Shown here: piece after piece, positions 1-14,800 of the stretch
Numbering within the stretch: position 1 is the first letter of the stretch
Layout of the letters: the number at the start of each line of letters is the position of its first letter
Notes under the pieces: model-generated
Seen by the model: the letters and a program-made list of their open reading frames with translations, nothing else
Told to the model about the DNA's origin: nothing
Database searches by the model: none
DNA from: Bemisia tabaci
Lineage: Eukaryota; Arthropoda; Insecta; Hemiptera; Aleyrodidae
NCBI RefSeq assembly: GCF_918797505.1
Contig: NC_092801.1
Location: 1,798,001 to 1,862,000, forward strand
DNA length: 64,000 nt
Direction: 5' to 3'
Position numbers and translations under genes: made by a program

Positions 1-2669
1 GGTGGGGGGAGGCAGGCAGGCATGTGACTGCAATTTTCGAATGTTGCCAAATTTCCTCTCACTGAATACGGATTTATTTTTGGTGGAAATTTTGTAAATA
101 TTTCTCTTCGAATTTTTTAGACAATTTGAGTTGCAATCCTGGTAGCATTGGCTGTTAAAAAAAAATTAAAGAACTGGTGAATTTCGAAAATTCTTAGAAA
201 ACTTTGAAATATCCAAGTTTTAGGAAATTTTAAGGAAAGATATTTATAACTTCTCTGGTAGCATTAACTGTTAATTTTGGACTTAAAAAATCAAAACTGT
301 TTAGGAATTTTTATTATGTGCAAGTTTAGGTTAGACCTTTTTGTTCTTTCTTTCAGTAAAATTTGTGTGAAATTTACGGTATAGAAAATCTATGCAGGAA
401 AATTAGCATTAAAATTTTGTCAAATTTTAAAAATCTTTCATTTTAATGTTAAACACAAGATGAACCACAAGATATGCAACATAAAAAACTAAAATTTTTT
501 GTAAAATTCATGTATAATTTTTGTCAACATTTACTAAAATACGGTGATAAAAAAATTGTATTTTTGCAAGGTGGCATTCTCGTTTTTTAAAAAAACCTTA
601 AGAGTTTCCAAGAACTTGGATATTCTAACAGTTCTTCAAGAATTTGATTTATTTACAAGTTTTTAATTTTCTTTAAACAGCCAGTGGTACCAGGGGGTTC
701 TGGGAGTCTTGTGAATTTTTTTCTTTGAAATTTCCAGAGAAAATAATTCGCAATTTAATCTTGTCTACTCGCCTAAAATTTTTTTACCTCTTTTTAAAGT
801 TAATTATTTAATTGGACAAAATTTGGCACCATTGAAATGCCTATATGGCGTCCTTCCGTAGCATTGCAGATTAGTTGGATCGAGTTTAGTAGAAGGAAAC
901 AGAGTAAGTATCTGGACACCAGTATATAAGCTCCCATTTGCAAGGGTAGGCAGATGAAGATTATGTCGTTTCTGAAATAAGCTAAGAGAGATGGCTTTTT
1001 TCTGCGGAACTGGGACCAGTTGTTGACAAAATAAAACTAGATATTTTAAGTTTATGATGGCTTTTCTTTTCTTCCTGTTATTTTTGGCTTCAATGACGTC
1101 TGAGTTGTGACTGCTTACGCAATGTTGAGTTTTGACTGAGTGGAGGAATTTTACGTACTCTCAGAGGCGGACGTAGCAGCTTGGAATGAAAAGGGGGGGG
1201 GGGGTGGTGGTTAGCATTCCACACTAATGTTTTTTACATTTTTTCTTCCCTTCTTTTGTTTCCCTCTCGTGATGCAAAGAGGGGGTATGATCACTGCTCC
1301 GCCCCCCACCCCCTTGCCCTTCAAGATGCGTCAATGTGTACACACAGTAATTTCAAAATGAACCTCCCAAGATGGGTGTCTGCTCGCCGTAAATGAGAAG
1401 TTTCGATGTTACGTCTGCCTCAAAGAATAATCTCAAGAATTTTATTTGAGTGGGATCTGACTGCAAAAACCTGTAAGCCGAGGCTCATTGTTTTTGTTTT
1501 TTTCCTGTTTGTCTCTTATTTTACCTTATCTGAAAAACCCAAACTTTGTGGCATTCAGGACAATACAAACTTGTTGTTGTTTTGCTCTCTTTTCCTCCAG
1601 ATTTTTGAGAAGAAAAGTCTTCATAGAAAACTTCAAACTTTTTCTGAGAATGCTTTTTGATCAATGATCCATTCTTTTCCTCTCATCCTTATCAATAGCG
1701 TAATACCCTTTAAAAGATCCTCTAATATCTCAGATTCATCCTTGATTGCAAATACATGGCAACTTTTTTAATTTGGAACCCATTCCTCTAAATTTTTTGA
1801 CTTGATACCAGAAACTACTGACTACCTATAGCTGAGACATTCGATCTTTCAAAATTTGTCGATCCATCTGTAGAACTTTAGAAATTTTATTGTCCTCTGC
1901 ATTTAATGCCTTAAGTTTATGTATAATTTTCATTGAATTTTGGCAAATAACTATGGCTGAAGAGCTTGTAATTTTGAAAAAATTACTTTTCAGTAAGAGA
2001 AGAAAGAAAGAACAAAAAATTCAACTCGTCTTAACTAAGTACCATCAAACATTCTTTGAGCCAGGAAAATCCCGAATACTTGATGAAAGTAACAAACTGC
2101 TAATAAAAAGTAAAATAGTTAAGTCATAGTTATCTTAAAATTTTAATAGAATAAAAATAAAAATCAACTAACTATAAATAATATCAATTTTACTACATTA
2201 AACTTAAATGAATTCATTACTATATCACTTAAATCACCGACCAAACATTACTGTAATGAAGAAGAGCATCTGTAGACGTATATAAACTGAAAGTAAAGTC
2301 GAAACTAAAATTATTAATCAAACCAAAAACTCGAGAAAAAAAAGAGGAATAAACAAAATCATTCTATTTTCTATAATTTCATAATGATTAAAATGAGTAA
2401 TTTCTTAAATTAAAATAGAAGAAGAAGAAAAAGAAAAGAAATTAGAACCTTCAGATAAAAAAACTTGACACACCAACTACTTTTTCTTGGATGCAACATT
2501 TGCTCAAGTAAGTGTGACCTAGTGTGAACATAATCAGTAAAATTTTCATAATTTTACTTAAATTTCCATCAAATTGATCTTGTTTAAAAATTTTTAGATA
2601 GTTTTTACACAAACTATCATGGTTTTGTCCTATTGTAAAATTTATCTATTTTATTTTGTGTGTGTGCAG
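1..2669. other. Upstream intron sequence, no exon recognised
   Basis: This is AT-rich sequence with no CUB-like reading frame on either strand. Positions 25-130 resemble the inner part of the foldback at 39339-39591 (a shared GTTGCCAAATTTCC core). The exon encoding the first half of CUB a must lie upstream of position 1. Confidence 0.5.
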
Positions 2670-2831
2670 AAACGGAACTAGCTCGAGCTTGCCGCCATTA
2701 TGTCCCACCAACATTCGAATCAATTTCCAACCGAGTATTGGTGTCTTTTGTCTCCGGAAGTAACTCAAATGGGCCCGACTCGGATGTTTTTCATGCTGGT
2801 TTTGTTTTGGATTACACAGCAAAGTTTTCAA
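2670..2831 (+). CDS. Cubn: Cubilin-like exon 1 in window (end of CUB a)
   Basis: The acceptor is TGTGTGCAG and the donor GTATGT. The exon starts with two bases of a codon and ends with one. It encodes the second half of a CUB domain: the fourth cysteine (in RACRHY), the S-N-R-V-L-V-S-F-V-S strand and the closing G-F-V-L-D-Y strand. The exon carrying the first half must lie upstream of the window, because nothing between 1 and 2669 resembles it. Confidence 0.8.
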
Positions 2832-5800
2832 GTATGTGCAATTGTAGATCAAAATTTGTTGTGATTACCTGGTATACATTCTCTCTCTCTAACAAGACCC
2901 GTTACAGCAAAAATTTCTCTGTAAGAAAGGAATTGTTTGGTCCACTTCCTTCCTTAATTTCAGTAACGCTCATGTGACGAAAATTTCTTTTAAATGAAAA
3001 TCGTTTGGTCCGTTGCTGATTCATTACAGAGAAAGAGTACTGCATGTTTATAAATCCTATTTTTGTGTATCGGGTGTTTTACTTTTAAGTTTTTTGCTAA
3101 GAGTTAGTGTACCATCACAATCACAACCTAACCATGTTAAGTCAATCATAATTGAATTGTTCATCCTCATAAAGACTCAAGCCTCAAAAATGAGAATTCA
3201 AGAATATTAGTGAAAACTATTGCAATCGACCTGTTCTAAATTACGGAGGTCAGAAAATTGAATGTGGGAGAATATTGCAGTTTAAAATTGGATCATAGTT
3301 GTCACAGAAATACTCCTATAGTTTGCAGGGAAAAAGAAGGAACAAACAAATTGACACTTGAGCCTTTTTGAGAATGAACAGAATTATTTCAGCATATTTT
3401 CCCCACTTAAAGTCAAATATTTAGTATTTCAGCCGTAATGCACACAAAATTTTCATTTACTCCTTCTTTATATAAAATACGATGATGACTTACTGACTGC
3501 TGATTACATTACTGGTGATCCTTTACATTATAAGTGCAAAAATTTAGGCACTAAAATCTCAAAAACAGGAAACCTTTGGCTTGAAAGAACAAACATGTAT
3601 CCCCCTCATTCTTAAAAATTCTAAATAACAGCATGAGGGATTCAAGTCGGATCCAATCATCATATATGTATAGCACTTTGGCACTTGAGTCTTTTTGAGC
3701 ATGACTGGACTTTCCGATGTTTTTCAGGCCCTAAAAATCAGTCTGTCTATATGCCACTTTGCTACAAGACGCATCTATGCCATTGTAATACTGCATTACA
3801 AAAAACTTTATTTTCGATTTTTTAATGCTAAAGTCTTTTTGATAATGACCTGTTCAGTTGTACCTTTTCATGCAGTATGATTTTCTCGCAGATTGTGATC
3901 AGACGCTCACCGTCCCATTTGGCAATGTTTCTTCACCGAACTATCCACTGAAACCGGACAGATTGTATCATTGCACATGGCGGATTGAGGCTCCGAAAGG
4001 TCGCCGGGTCACTGCGACCATTGTGAGAGCAAATTTCGTTTCTCCAGATTCAGCTTCAAAATCATCATCGGCTGAACGGCTTAAGGTAATGGCATTTCAA
4101 TGGTGAAATTCATCCTATCAGATTTACGATTTTTAAAAGAGGTCATCATTCTTTTGCAAAATTCCGTGCAGTTTTTTATGCAAGAACATGTTCTGATAAT
4201 TTGGTACAATAATGTCAAGTAGTATGATTTAAAATAATTTAATATGAACGAGAATTTCGAAGACAGGAATCTGTTACTGTAATTTTGTGGTTTTACTATT
4301 GAAACCCATCCCTGTTCTAACACTGTCGAAGAATGCTGCCAGCCTAATTTTATTTGAGTGATTCAGTCGGAAAATGGGATCACTTCTGTTTCATAAGTAT
4401 CCCTCTCCGTTTAGACCATATTGATCGATTGTTATGATAAAACTTCATGAAGACTTTCATGATGATCAAAGATAATTTTTTTCCCTGTAAGGCAAGAAAA
4501 GTCTCTCTGTATTGCTCTGCCGCTGAAAGTGATGGAGTAATCCTATGGGTTGCTGAGAATGTTTAATTGATTGTTTTGTTTTTGAAAGCAGGAAAAAATG
4601 AGGAGAAGAAAAAGATAAGGAAAAGTCTCAATCTTTCTGACTGAGTAGCTATGAACACCACCATAATATCCCGATTTTCTGTCGCTTAATTGGTTAATTT
4701 GTTTGCCACTGTCATGTCATATCCAACTCTCTTAGTTTAAGACAAACAAAGAGCGGAGAATGATTACAAAAGAGGTACAGGAGCTGATGCAGGAAGTCTA
4801 GCGACTAGGAAAACTGGGAAAATTAAGGAGATAAAATTGGTCTGAGAGAGTCAATGGGAGAAAACTCGTAACCAGGAGTTGCAAACTTTTGTCCAAGATT
4901 TGCGATTTTTTACACAGTTTCACAGCACTTTGATACTGAGCCCTCCAGTGCTCCATCCTGTTCTGTACTGAATTTTTCTCTTTGAAATTTTAAGTTTTAT
5001 TAATTTTCACCGATGCTTTGCACTGAGCTCTGTTTATTTTTGCACTTCCAATCTTCCCAATTTTTCCAATTTGGTAAATAAGGTTGGGAAGAATCAGTGA
5101 CAATCAGGGAGAAGAAAAATCCAAGGGTCAGGAAAGACACAGAAAGTCAGAAAAAGGAAAGACAATTTTGCTAAACATGTCGTGATGGGGATTATTTGTT
5201 AATTTCGTTATTTTTAAGTCTTTTTTTGTTCATTTTAGAATACAGAATACAGTTTCAGGAAAATATTTCTCTTTTTTTCCACTTTCAGTTTTATAATGAT
5301 AATTTCTACAGCAGTCGAATCACAACATTAACTGGGCCAATCGCATTTGGGACGAAAATTGAATCCTCGGCCAATTACATGCTTATTTCATATGTGACAA
5401 ACAGTAAGGCTAACTTCAACAGAGGATTCATGCTCAACTTCACGACTACGGAGGAAGCGCTCTGTGGCGGACCTTTGGAAGCTGCTGGCACGGTATCATC
5501 GCCCAACACAAATGGCTCCGTCTTCTGTATATGGGAAAAGACAAAGGAAGACAAAAACACCACTTTTGTCTTAGATGTAGCTGGCGTACTGGCGCCGGTG
5601 AATAGAACTCAGTGCTTCACTTACAATGCGCTTTCAATTTTTGGTGATTGTAAGTTGGTTCTGTCCTTAATTTTTCCTCCAGATGGTCCTCACACTAAGA
5701 CAAGCCACACACTAAAAGGACATGATGTTTTGCACTACAAGATATAGTTTAATTTCTAAAAAAATTAAAACTGGTTTTAAACCTTAGTAGGCCACTATTT

Positions 5801-8800
5801 CCTACTCTTCTCTTGTAATCTTTTTGTAGATCAAGTAAGAAAATTATGTGTTTTCGACAGCCTCTCATTTTTCAACTGCACTATGCAACTTGGTTGAGCG
5901 AGACGAGAACAAATACCAAAAATTAAAGAAAGAACCAGAACTGTTTTGGGGGCAGCTCTATCTTGTTTCTTTTCTATGAGTAAAACATGGGAGAATTGTC
6001 AGGAGAACAAACGAGATACATTCTTATCTCTACTATACTTTATCTTCCCCCGCTCAAAGGATTGTACCTTAGTTGCGCTGTTTCAAAATTTCTTACAAGC
6101 ATTTCATTTTTTTTGGCACTTGTGAAAAAGGACCCTAACATTTACAGACACATTGTGAGACGGTTCTCAGATAAAAAAATAGTGTTTTCAGAAATACTGA
6201 AACAGTGTAGACAAGGTACACTCCTTCATGCGGAGACGATAAATCCTCATCTTTCAAGGATTTTTCAACTGTATGATCAGCAAAAAAGTATGGTTCACCA
6301 AAACTTCATTTTCTCTCCAGCATTCCTCTTGGCCTAATATTTGTTTCAGGGAAAAAAGAATGTATGTTCATTCTAACAAAGCCAAGAGAGAGATGCTCTG
6401 AAGAGTTGTCATTTATTTTAATCCTTTAAATTGGATGAATTTTCCACAACAACCGTGCATCTTGATATCGATGGCCAAAGTACAAAACCACGTATCTCTA
6501 TAGCAGTGTTTCATTTCTGCCAATATTTTAATTTTTGGAAGAGTAAACAAGTTAACTACATAGTTCAAAATATACAGAATCTCCTAACAAAGACGAAAAA
6601 TCAAGGAAAATTTCAAGAAAATATGTAGACTAGTTTCCCAAGAAAAATTAAAGTATGATAGGAAGTCTGCTACGTCGCAACGGGAGGTACATATGTCGTT
6701 TTGCACTATGTCTTTCAATATGTGAAGAATTTATTGCAGACAGACTTATTTTGTGTATGAATGATGCCAACTTCATATAGACTAATGTTCAGTGAGTAGC
6801 TCTATGTTACTAATGTGGGTATTTATTATTTTCAGCTGGAAAAATATTGAAGAGATTTTGTTCCAATGAACCAACCAGTGCTACAGTGCGGGTTCCTTTT
6901 CCGCAAGTTAAAATCAAGGTAATGAACTCAGAAGTTAGATTTTTTTATTTCCGTGTTTTTCAACGTTGAATTAATATTTTTAGAAGCATAAAATCTATGT
7001 GAATTGTCTGATAAGCACGGAAAAAATTAAATTGCTGATTTAACAATTCAATTGTTAAAAAAAGTGACTGCGATGTTTCAATGTAGATTTAAAAACAAAA
7101 AAATGCTACTTTAACCACCATTGTAAGCTAATTTAACTACGGGGATGGTTAAAGTAGCATTTTTGTGTTGTAAAATCTACATTGAAACATTGCAATCACT
7201 TTTTCTAGCAATTGAATTGTTAAATCAGCAATTTAATTTTTTCCGTAAGGGATTCTGATGGTCGTAAAAACTTGGAAAGTCAGGGAATCTACGGCAATCT
7301 GAGCAAGTCAGAAAGTTCTCAGAAAAAAACCAGGGAATTTTGCCAGCAATACGTCGGTTCAGCAACTTCAATGGGCACCATTTGAAAGTACTTGAATAAC
7401 TACCAAGTCCCTTTTTTCTTAATTTGAATCTCTTGAAGTGAAGATTTTTCCTGTAGCTCAGCAAAAGTTAGTGTGATTAAAAGAAAAAATTATAATAGGA
7501 AGTTTTGATTACAAGTCAAAGAATTCAGAAATTTTGAAGTCGGGGAAAAGCAAAAAAAAGTCAGCAAAGTCATGGAATTGGAGAATGAAGAAATTATGGA
7601 AACCTTGTTTAAAATTTCTCGACCTGTAGATACCTTGTGTCTCTTAAAGGCCATCCATAAATTACTCTAACTGACATAAAAATGGTGACTGGGAAGTTTC
7701 TACACTTAACCAAAGAGTGCTTGGTTGTAATATTTTTCACAAAAGTGATTCATATAAATCGACGAAAATTTGCTTTGAGCAACTGTTGTCATTGGGGTTG
7801 TTCTTGGATTTCAGTCGATAACCTCAGAGAAGGATTGGTGGTCAACGTCCACTCTGGTGCCTGTTAATTTCACCATCTCGTTTCGAACGACGAATTGCGG
7901 AGGAGTGGTCAAAGACGTAAACCAAATCATCACAAGCCCAAATGCTCCAGATCCATATGATGGTCAGTCGGACTGTGCTTGGTACCTGGATTATGGGAAT
8001 TACGCTAAGGTACATTTTGTTTTGAATCATGCCATTTCATATGTTTTTTAATTCATCCTCTCAAAGTCCCTACAAAAAAATTCAATCAAATTCAAATTCA
8101 AATTTCACTATTCAAAAATCATGTAACAGCTTTAATAAATTCAATTACGGCAATCAGAACATGGTTAAATCTCAATGGAAAACAAATATTCATCCCAGAT
8201 TCATTAATCATCGATTAGATTTTTATAAGATGATTTTTAAAAAAATTAAAGACAAAAATTAGTAATCATTTGCCGAATGTTCCAGCTTACAGTAGAGTCA
8301 GTAGATCTAGAACCTGACTGTAAAATCAACTTCTTGCGCATATACAATGGACGCTCAACGGAGGACCCACTCCAGAAAGAATATTGCGGCCCGATTACAA
8401 ACGAGGTCCTCATCATTCACCCTTCTACGTTTATTGAATTCCACAGCTCATCCAACAAAAACAGCAGGAAAGGTTTTCGTCTCCGTGCCTCACCCACCAA
8501 CACTGGTAAATCTTTTAAGTTAAAAAGTTCAAGTATTTTTTTGCATAGCGTTTTGGGGGATGATTTTTTACGAAGGCTGTTTGGTGTTATATTTTTTTTG
8601 TCTTTTCAAGAATTTTCTCCCAAAATTTGTGCACACATTTTAAATAATAATTTCTTGATGTAATGAAATTTTAATATAAATCTTAAGAAGTTGTAATCAA
8701 GAGACTTAATTTTCTAGTTTTATAGTTATAAATTTTTACGAAGCAGCCTGAGACAATGGTAACAGGAGAAAAACAAGGGGGGATAAACGGGAAACAAGGC

Positions 8801-11800
8801 TAAAATACAACAGTAAAACATTCAAGATGTTTCAACCCAAAACTGAGTCATTTTCAGTCAGAAAGTAAATTAAAAATTAAAAAATATCGATGAAAAAACC
8901 TGAGATTACATGTTCGTGGCCAAGATTCAAGAAAAACAATCATTGGGTTTTTCTTAAATCTTGCAATGTAGTTGGTCCTCTTTTGCATGAATCCATTGAT
9001 ATGATTTTGATAGAAATACGATGTAAAATCAAAGCTGAGGTAACATAGAAGTATTTGCTGCTATCAAACTTGTGACATAAATTGTATTGAGGTAATCCAG
9101 GGTCGATTCACATCTTTATCTTTTTGACTAATCACTGCGTAATTATTTTTACTCGCTTAATAAGTTGGATTTTTTTTCCTGTAGGTCCATGCAGCGGACT
9201 GCTGGTTGGGGAAAACGGCGTAGTAACATCACCAAACTATCCAAACATGTACCCGAGTTTAACCAGTTGTATTTGGACGATTAATGTCCCTCCGGGTTAC
9301 CGGGTCAATCTTAAATTCACAGATAGATTTTACTTGGAAGAAAGTGACAACTGCACCAAAGATTTTATCATGGTGTGTATTTTTCACCTTTAAAACTCAT
9401 TTAAGTTGTTATCCCAACAGTTGGACGTATTTATGCTAAAAGGAACTATGCGCAAGTGGAAAGATGGGGTGTGCTCAAGGAAGCTGGATAAGAAACAATG
9501 TGGTCAATGGATATAGTTCCTTTTGAGAAAATGGGAAAGCGGGATTTTCAATTAAATCAAAAGGAACTGAACACTAACTTGTGAGCCGTGGGCATGTGAC
9601 AAGAGCCTTGTGGACAGGGCTCGTAAGTTAAAGCCAAGCAAGAGTGAAAACGGGGACGGCTTTGTTGCCGCTGACATTACTGGTGCTTTCTTATGGCAAC
9701 CCCTAACGAGCACACCCCATCCTCCCACTTGCACATAGTTCCATTTAGCATAAATACGTCCAGTCATTCTTTCGTGCCCTCTAAGATTTAAAGGTAGAGT
9801 GCAATAGGATGTCTCAAACATAAAATGTGATTATCTCTTTAGAGTACGTACACTTTAAGAAGAGGTAATCCTATCTTAACCCTTTTATTACAAAAAAAAA
9901 GTGTGTAGGTAGCTCTCCGATTGGTCTGCAAGTTTAAGACTTTCATAATAGCTCCTCTGTTCGTAATTTAGGATGAAGGTAATTTCAGGGTTGCCAGCGA
10001 CCGGGAAAACCGGGAAAAGTCAGGGAAAAAAAAATCAACCGGGAAAAGTCAGGGAAAGTCAGGGAATTTCGGTGTTGGTCAGGGATTTTTCTGATTTTTC
10101 GTGGAATTAGGCGCGGGTGGTCTCGGGCTGGCGTTGCGGGATTTTCATGCTCATTTTCACTTTAACAGACTGCGTCAGACTACTTAAAAGTCAGGGAAAA
10201 ATATTGGAAAGTTAGGGAAAAGTCAGGGAATGGAAAAAAATAATTTGGCTGGCAACCCTGTAAGTTACAAGATACATAGCAACAGAGTTCTAGACGTGCT
10301 AAGGATTTTCTCATATCCAACTTCTGAAATAAGTTCTGAATAACTTTGATGACTATTTTTGCGGAGACTTACACTTTTCCTGTGTGGATCATTCCCAAGT
10401 AACATTTATTACAGTTTACGAGAAAATTGTAATTTTATTTTGTCGCAATACAATTGTAATTTTGTTCAAAGAAAATTGCAATTCAAGTATGATCTTATCG
10501 TAATTTCTCTAGCTTCTGACCATTGGCCATTGTAATAGAATTGCTAAATCTTTAATTGATCCTCTGTTTTTAGACCATAAAGAAATGTTTTTTTTCTTCT
10601 TTTTTTTTAAAAAAAAAACAACAATCTTGCAAACATATCGTAATAATTTTACAATAGTATTTCAATATAATGCAGTATCTCAGTTACAATATGCTACCTC
10701 AATACTACCTACAAAACAATCAAAGAGGGGCACAGACATGGCAAAACTTAGCCTTCACCTGTACTCAATATTTTTTAATTTTAATTAAACTTTTCCCATC
10801 AACTTATAGCGGAGATTTTACCGACACAGATTTAGATTCCCAACGTAAGCAATTCATTTTTTTTTTTCACTGTTACTACCATTCACATAGAAAATACTCT
10901 TTCCTGATGTTTCTTTTCAAAGTGGATATGTGTATCCTTTTATACATCTAATGTTGTCATCAATAACAGTCTCTGTCTTGTGTAATATTGAAGAAAAGAA
11001 TTTTATGTTGTCACTTCAACGTAGGTTTACAATCACAGTGAAAAAGATGAAGATCAAACAGCATTCGAAGGTGGGAGTCCGCCTCGGTCGAAGTTCTGCG
11101 GTCGAAACCATCCACCAAGTTTCACCTCAATGTACCGCCGAATGACTCTTAGGTTCCAGTCAGATTCAGACAAGGCCGGTGAAGGCTTTAAGGTAATTCT
11201 CTTCTCTTCCGTTCCAAACAAAAAATCAAGGTTTTCAATTCAAGGCACAAAACAACCAACTGAAATTTGAATATTATTCATTGAGTTCAGCAATCAATTG
11301 GACTTAATTCTGCCAAACGGAACTATGTGCATTACGACAAGAGCCCTGTTATGCATATATTCCTATGGGTCGCAGGGCTCATGTCTTAATGCACATCGTT
11401 CCGTTTGGCAGAAATATGTCCAATTGTGGAACTACAAAATCAATTACTTAAGTTCCTCAGTTTGTGAATTTTATTGTGTGGAAGGATGATTAATTACCTT
11501 TATTTTAGAAAGTTGCAAATTGTTCCCAGTTGTTTTCAAAGAGAAAAAAAGAGCAGCAATTTGAATTGCAGGCCAAGTGCCACCCCCTACTTTTATGAGT
11601 CGTCTCTGATTGGCTCATCTACCTTGGTGCCCACTTTCTGGGGCCCTTATGGAAAGTAACATGCAGTTCGTTTTTCATCAAAAATATCTCAAAAATAAGG
11701 AGCAATTTATACGTTGGAGATTTTAGATATTAACTCTCCAGATTTCTCTGAAGAGATTGATCAGTAATACAAGACACTTTTTCCTCAAAAACACCGTACA

Positions 11801-14800
11801 GGTTGACCTGGAATTTTGTTTTTTCAACCGGAAATATGACACTTGGTGTCATGAAAAAACAAAATTCCAGGTAGAACGATCTTTGTTATTAAGAAAAAAG
11901 TGTCATGTAATACCCATTAACCTCTTCGGAAAAATCTGAAGAGTTGAATCCTGAAATCTCTGATGTGTAAAGTTTTCCTTCTTTTCGAGATATTATCAAT
12001 GAAAAATGAACCCTGTGTTGTTTTCCATTAGGGCCCTAGAAAATAGGCACCAGGCGGATCAGCCAATCAGAGACGACTTTTAAAAGTAGGGGTTGCCACT
12101 CGGCTCGCAATTGGAATTGCTGCTCTTGGTAACTTTAAGAATATTCTCTAAAATTGCGAAGCAAAAATCGCCAATAATATTTATTCTGGGGAAGCAAAAG
12201 TTGGAGTTAAAATTTAGAAACCAAACAATTGAAATATGCACATGTTTCTGTAGTACTAAGGAAGCACCTTTTTTTGTAGGTAGTAGAGACTCAAAAGTCT
12301 AAGAGGAAGATTTTTTCCAGCTTCAACCTTTCTTCATGGCCTCTAAGATCATTTTTTAAATTTTAAAAAAATTGTTTCAGAAACTTATAGAAAGACCTCA
12401 AAAGTCCTTAATTTTGCTTTTGAGAATCTTTCCGGAATAATGTTCTTAATTCCAGCTACAAAAACCTGCAGCTAAAGCACTGTCACTTTCCTCCTGTCGA
12501 CCAAATATCAAACTCTTAACAAACAATTATTTAGATGCCACTATTTAAGCTTCTTGGAACTTTCAGGCTGAATGGCAAGCAGTCTGCGGAGGAGTTTTCA
12601 CGGCCCAGGCCGGCACAATTGTCTCACCGAACTATCCTGATAACTACAATCCCATGGCCAACTGCAATTACACTATTTTTGCACCTGGCAAAAAAATCTC
12701 CCTTGAGTTTTTGAAGTTTGATTTAGAAGTAGGTAAGTCACGTTAAAATTACATTTCTCACCGATAAGGTGGGAATACCCTTTTTTTGTCTGATCAATCA
12801 TAATATTCTCTATGTGCTTCATGCAAATCTTTCGACATGAATAGACAATGAAAACAATCAATTTTTCCATCATGAGTGAAAAATGTTCGCTGAAAATTTC
12901 GAGTATCAAGAATTCTGTCTCAATATTTTTGAGTAGTTTAAAATTACTTGAATGCTCCTGTGAAATTTGACTACATCATTCTTTTTTTGACAAGCTACAT
13001 TTTTGATCTCACAGTAACTTATTTCGCAAATTTTTGGGATCAAATAGGATTTACAATACCAACTGGCGTAAATCTGAAACAAAATTCCCTCAGGTGGAAG
13101 TTTTTATTAATAATTCAGTTTTTCAATTGTTGCCCCAAAAGCAGCAAAAATTTATTATTAGTCTTTGACTCCCTGTCAGCTGTTTTTTTCGCAATTTTGG
13201 TTTAAGTCCAATCTCATTTCGAGAAGCGTAAAACTTTGCTTAGTGCTGAAGTGACTTTAACCTTTTCACCTTTTCATAGACGAGTCTTTTACAAACATTT
13301 TTACCCAAAGATGTTCAATATTGTCTAACCTACCTGGAGTTAAAACGTTTGAAATGTCAAGTTCAAAAGACTTAGCTGTGAGCAAAAGGAATTTATGCAA
13401 AATGTATTTTTACACTTTTTGGCACAAGAATCTCAAATATAATTCTTCAAAGTACTAGAGCACATTTTCTGTCATAAACGTAAAAACTGAAGTTTTGACC
13501 CAACTAGATAAACACCACTATCCTTAATAATTTCATTTGAGAGCTTTTCTCTCCGGAACAATCTCATTTGTCTACAAAGAGATAGTTTAATATTGAATGA
13601 AAAGCTTTTTATCGTAATGGAGCAATTTTCTCATAGGCTATGCGCAACATCATTTACCACACCAAAGTGACAAACGTAGGATTTAACATAGCCAACATCT
13701 AATAAAATATAAGTGCAACAAAATCAAAGCCAAAATCTAATGCAACATCGAACAAGGAGTCTGACGCATGAAAAAAGAACCGATACAGTAAAAAAGCACA
13801 GATTTTGAAAGGTTGGTATTGAAGTACGGAAAAGGTACGGAAAGTAGAGATTTTTGTGATAAATGAAATAAAAGAGCCGATGAGCTATGCAATATTTATA
13901 CATAGTTAATCTCATCCCGTCTTTTCTCAAGCAAAATCTCAGCTTGATGCTGCGTAATTTAATTAATTTCTCTAACATCTCCACTTTTTGAATCCGAATT
14001 CATCCTACCTTTGTTAAAATCTGTCAGAGTTCAAAATGGGTATTGGGTAAAGACAAAGTGAGGAAAGAGCAATGAAAAAGCAAGGATTTCTGGAAAGGTC
14101 TGAGAAAAGGAATTATGGGAAGCATGCTAATGAAAAAAGCTAATGAAAGTGCTCGGATTTAAGATGATAATGTACCTATCAATATAAACCCTGTTAAACT
14201 GGGCCGTCTCTATTCATTTCATTAATTTATTGGAAGTAATGTTTTTCAACAGCTGGTCCGAGCGGCTGTTCCTATCACAACGTGACGCTCCACGGATTCG
14301 AGTCCTCCTGGTCCCGTCAGTTAAGCGTGCGAGAGGTCTACTGCGGACACACGCTCCCGCCAAAACAGGAGTTCAAGTCCATCGTGTCACTTGTTCTGCA
14401 ATCTGATGACTACGTCCAAAATAATCTCGGCTTTGTCGTAAAGTATCACGTATTAGGTAAACAAATCTTTTATCAATAGTGCAAAAAAATATCCTCGTTT
14501 AATATCAATATCGTTGTTCCCCTCACAAAAGAATGTAACTATATTTCATTGTTGCCAAATTCCCCTACACAAATTCAATTTCTATTAGGAGAATCTTTGG
14601 AATTTCTAATTGAAAATTTTACCGAGTTTTCCTTTGATCTTATGCAAGTATCACGAAATTTCCGGACGAAAATTGCATATTCTTGTCAAAAATTGTTCGT
14701 TTGAGAAACGACGATATGCGTATCTAATAAGCACAGTTCATGGATTATATGCGTATCTAATAAGCACAGTTCATGGATTATATGTAGTGGCATATTGCTC

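Noticed and set aside
5987..6337. 116-codon open frame in cubilin intron 3
   Set aside because: No start context, no homology recognised, and the cubilin splice pattern passes over it.
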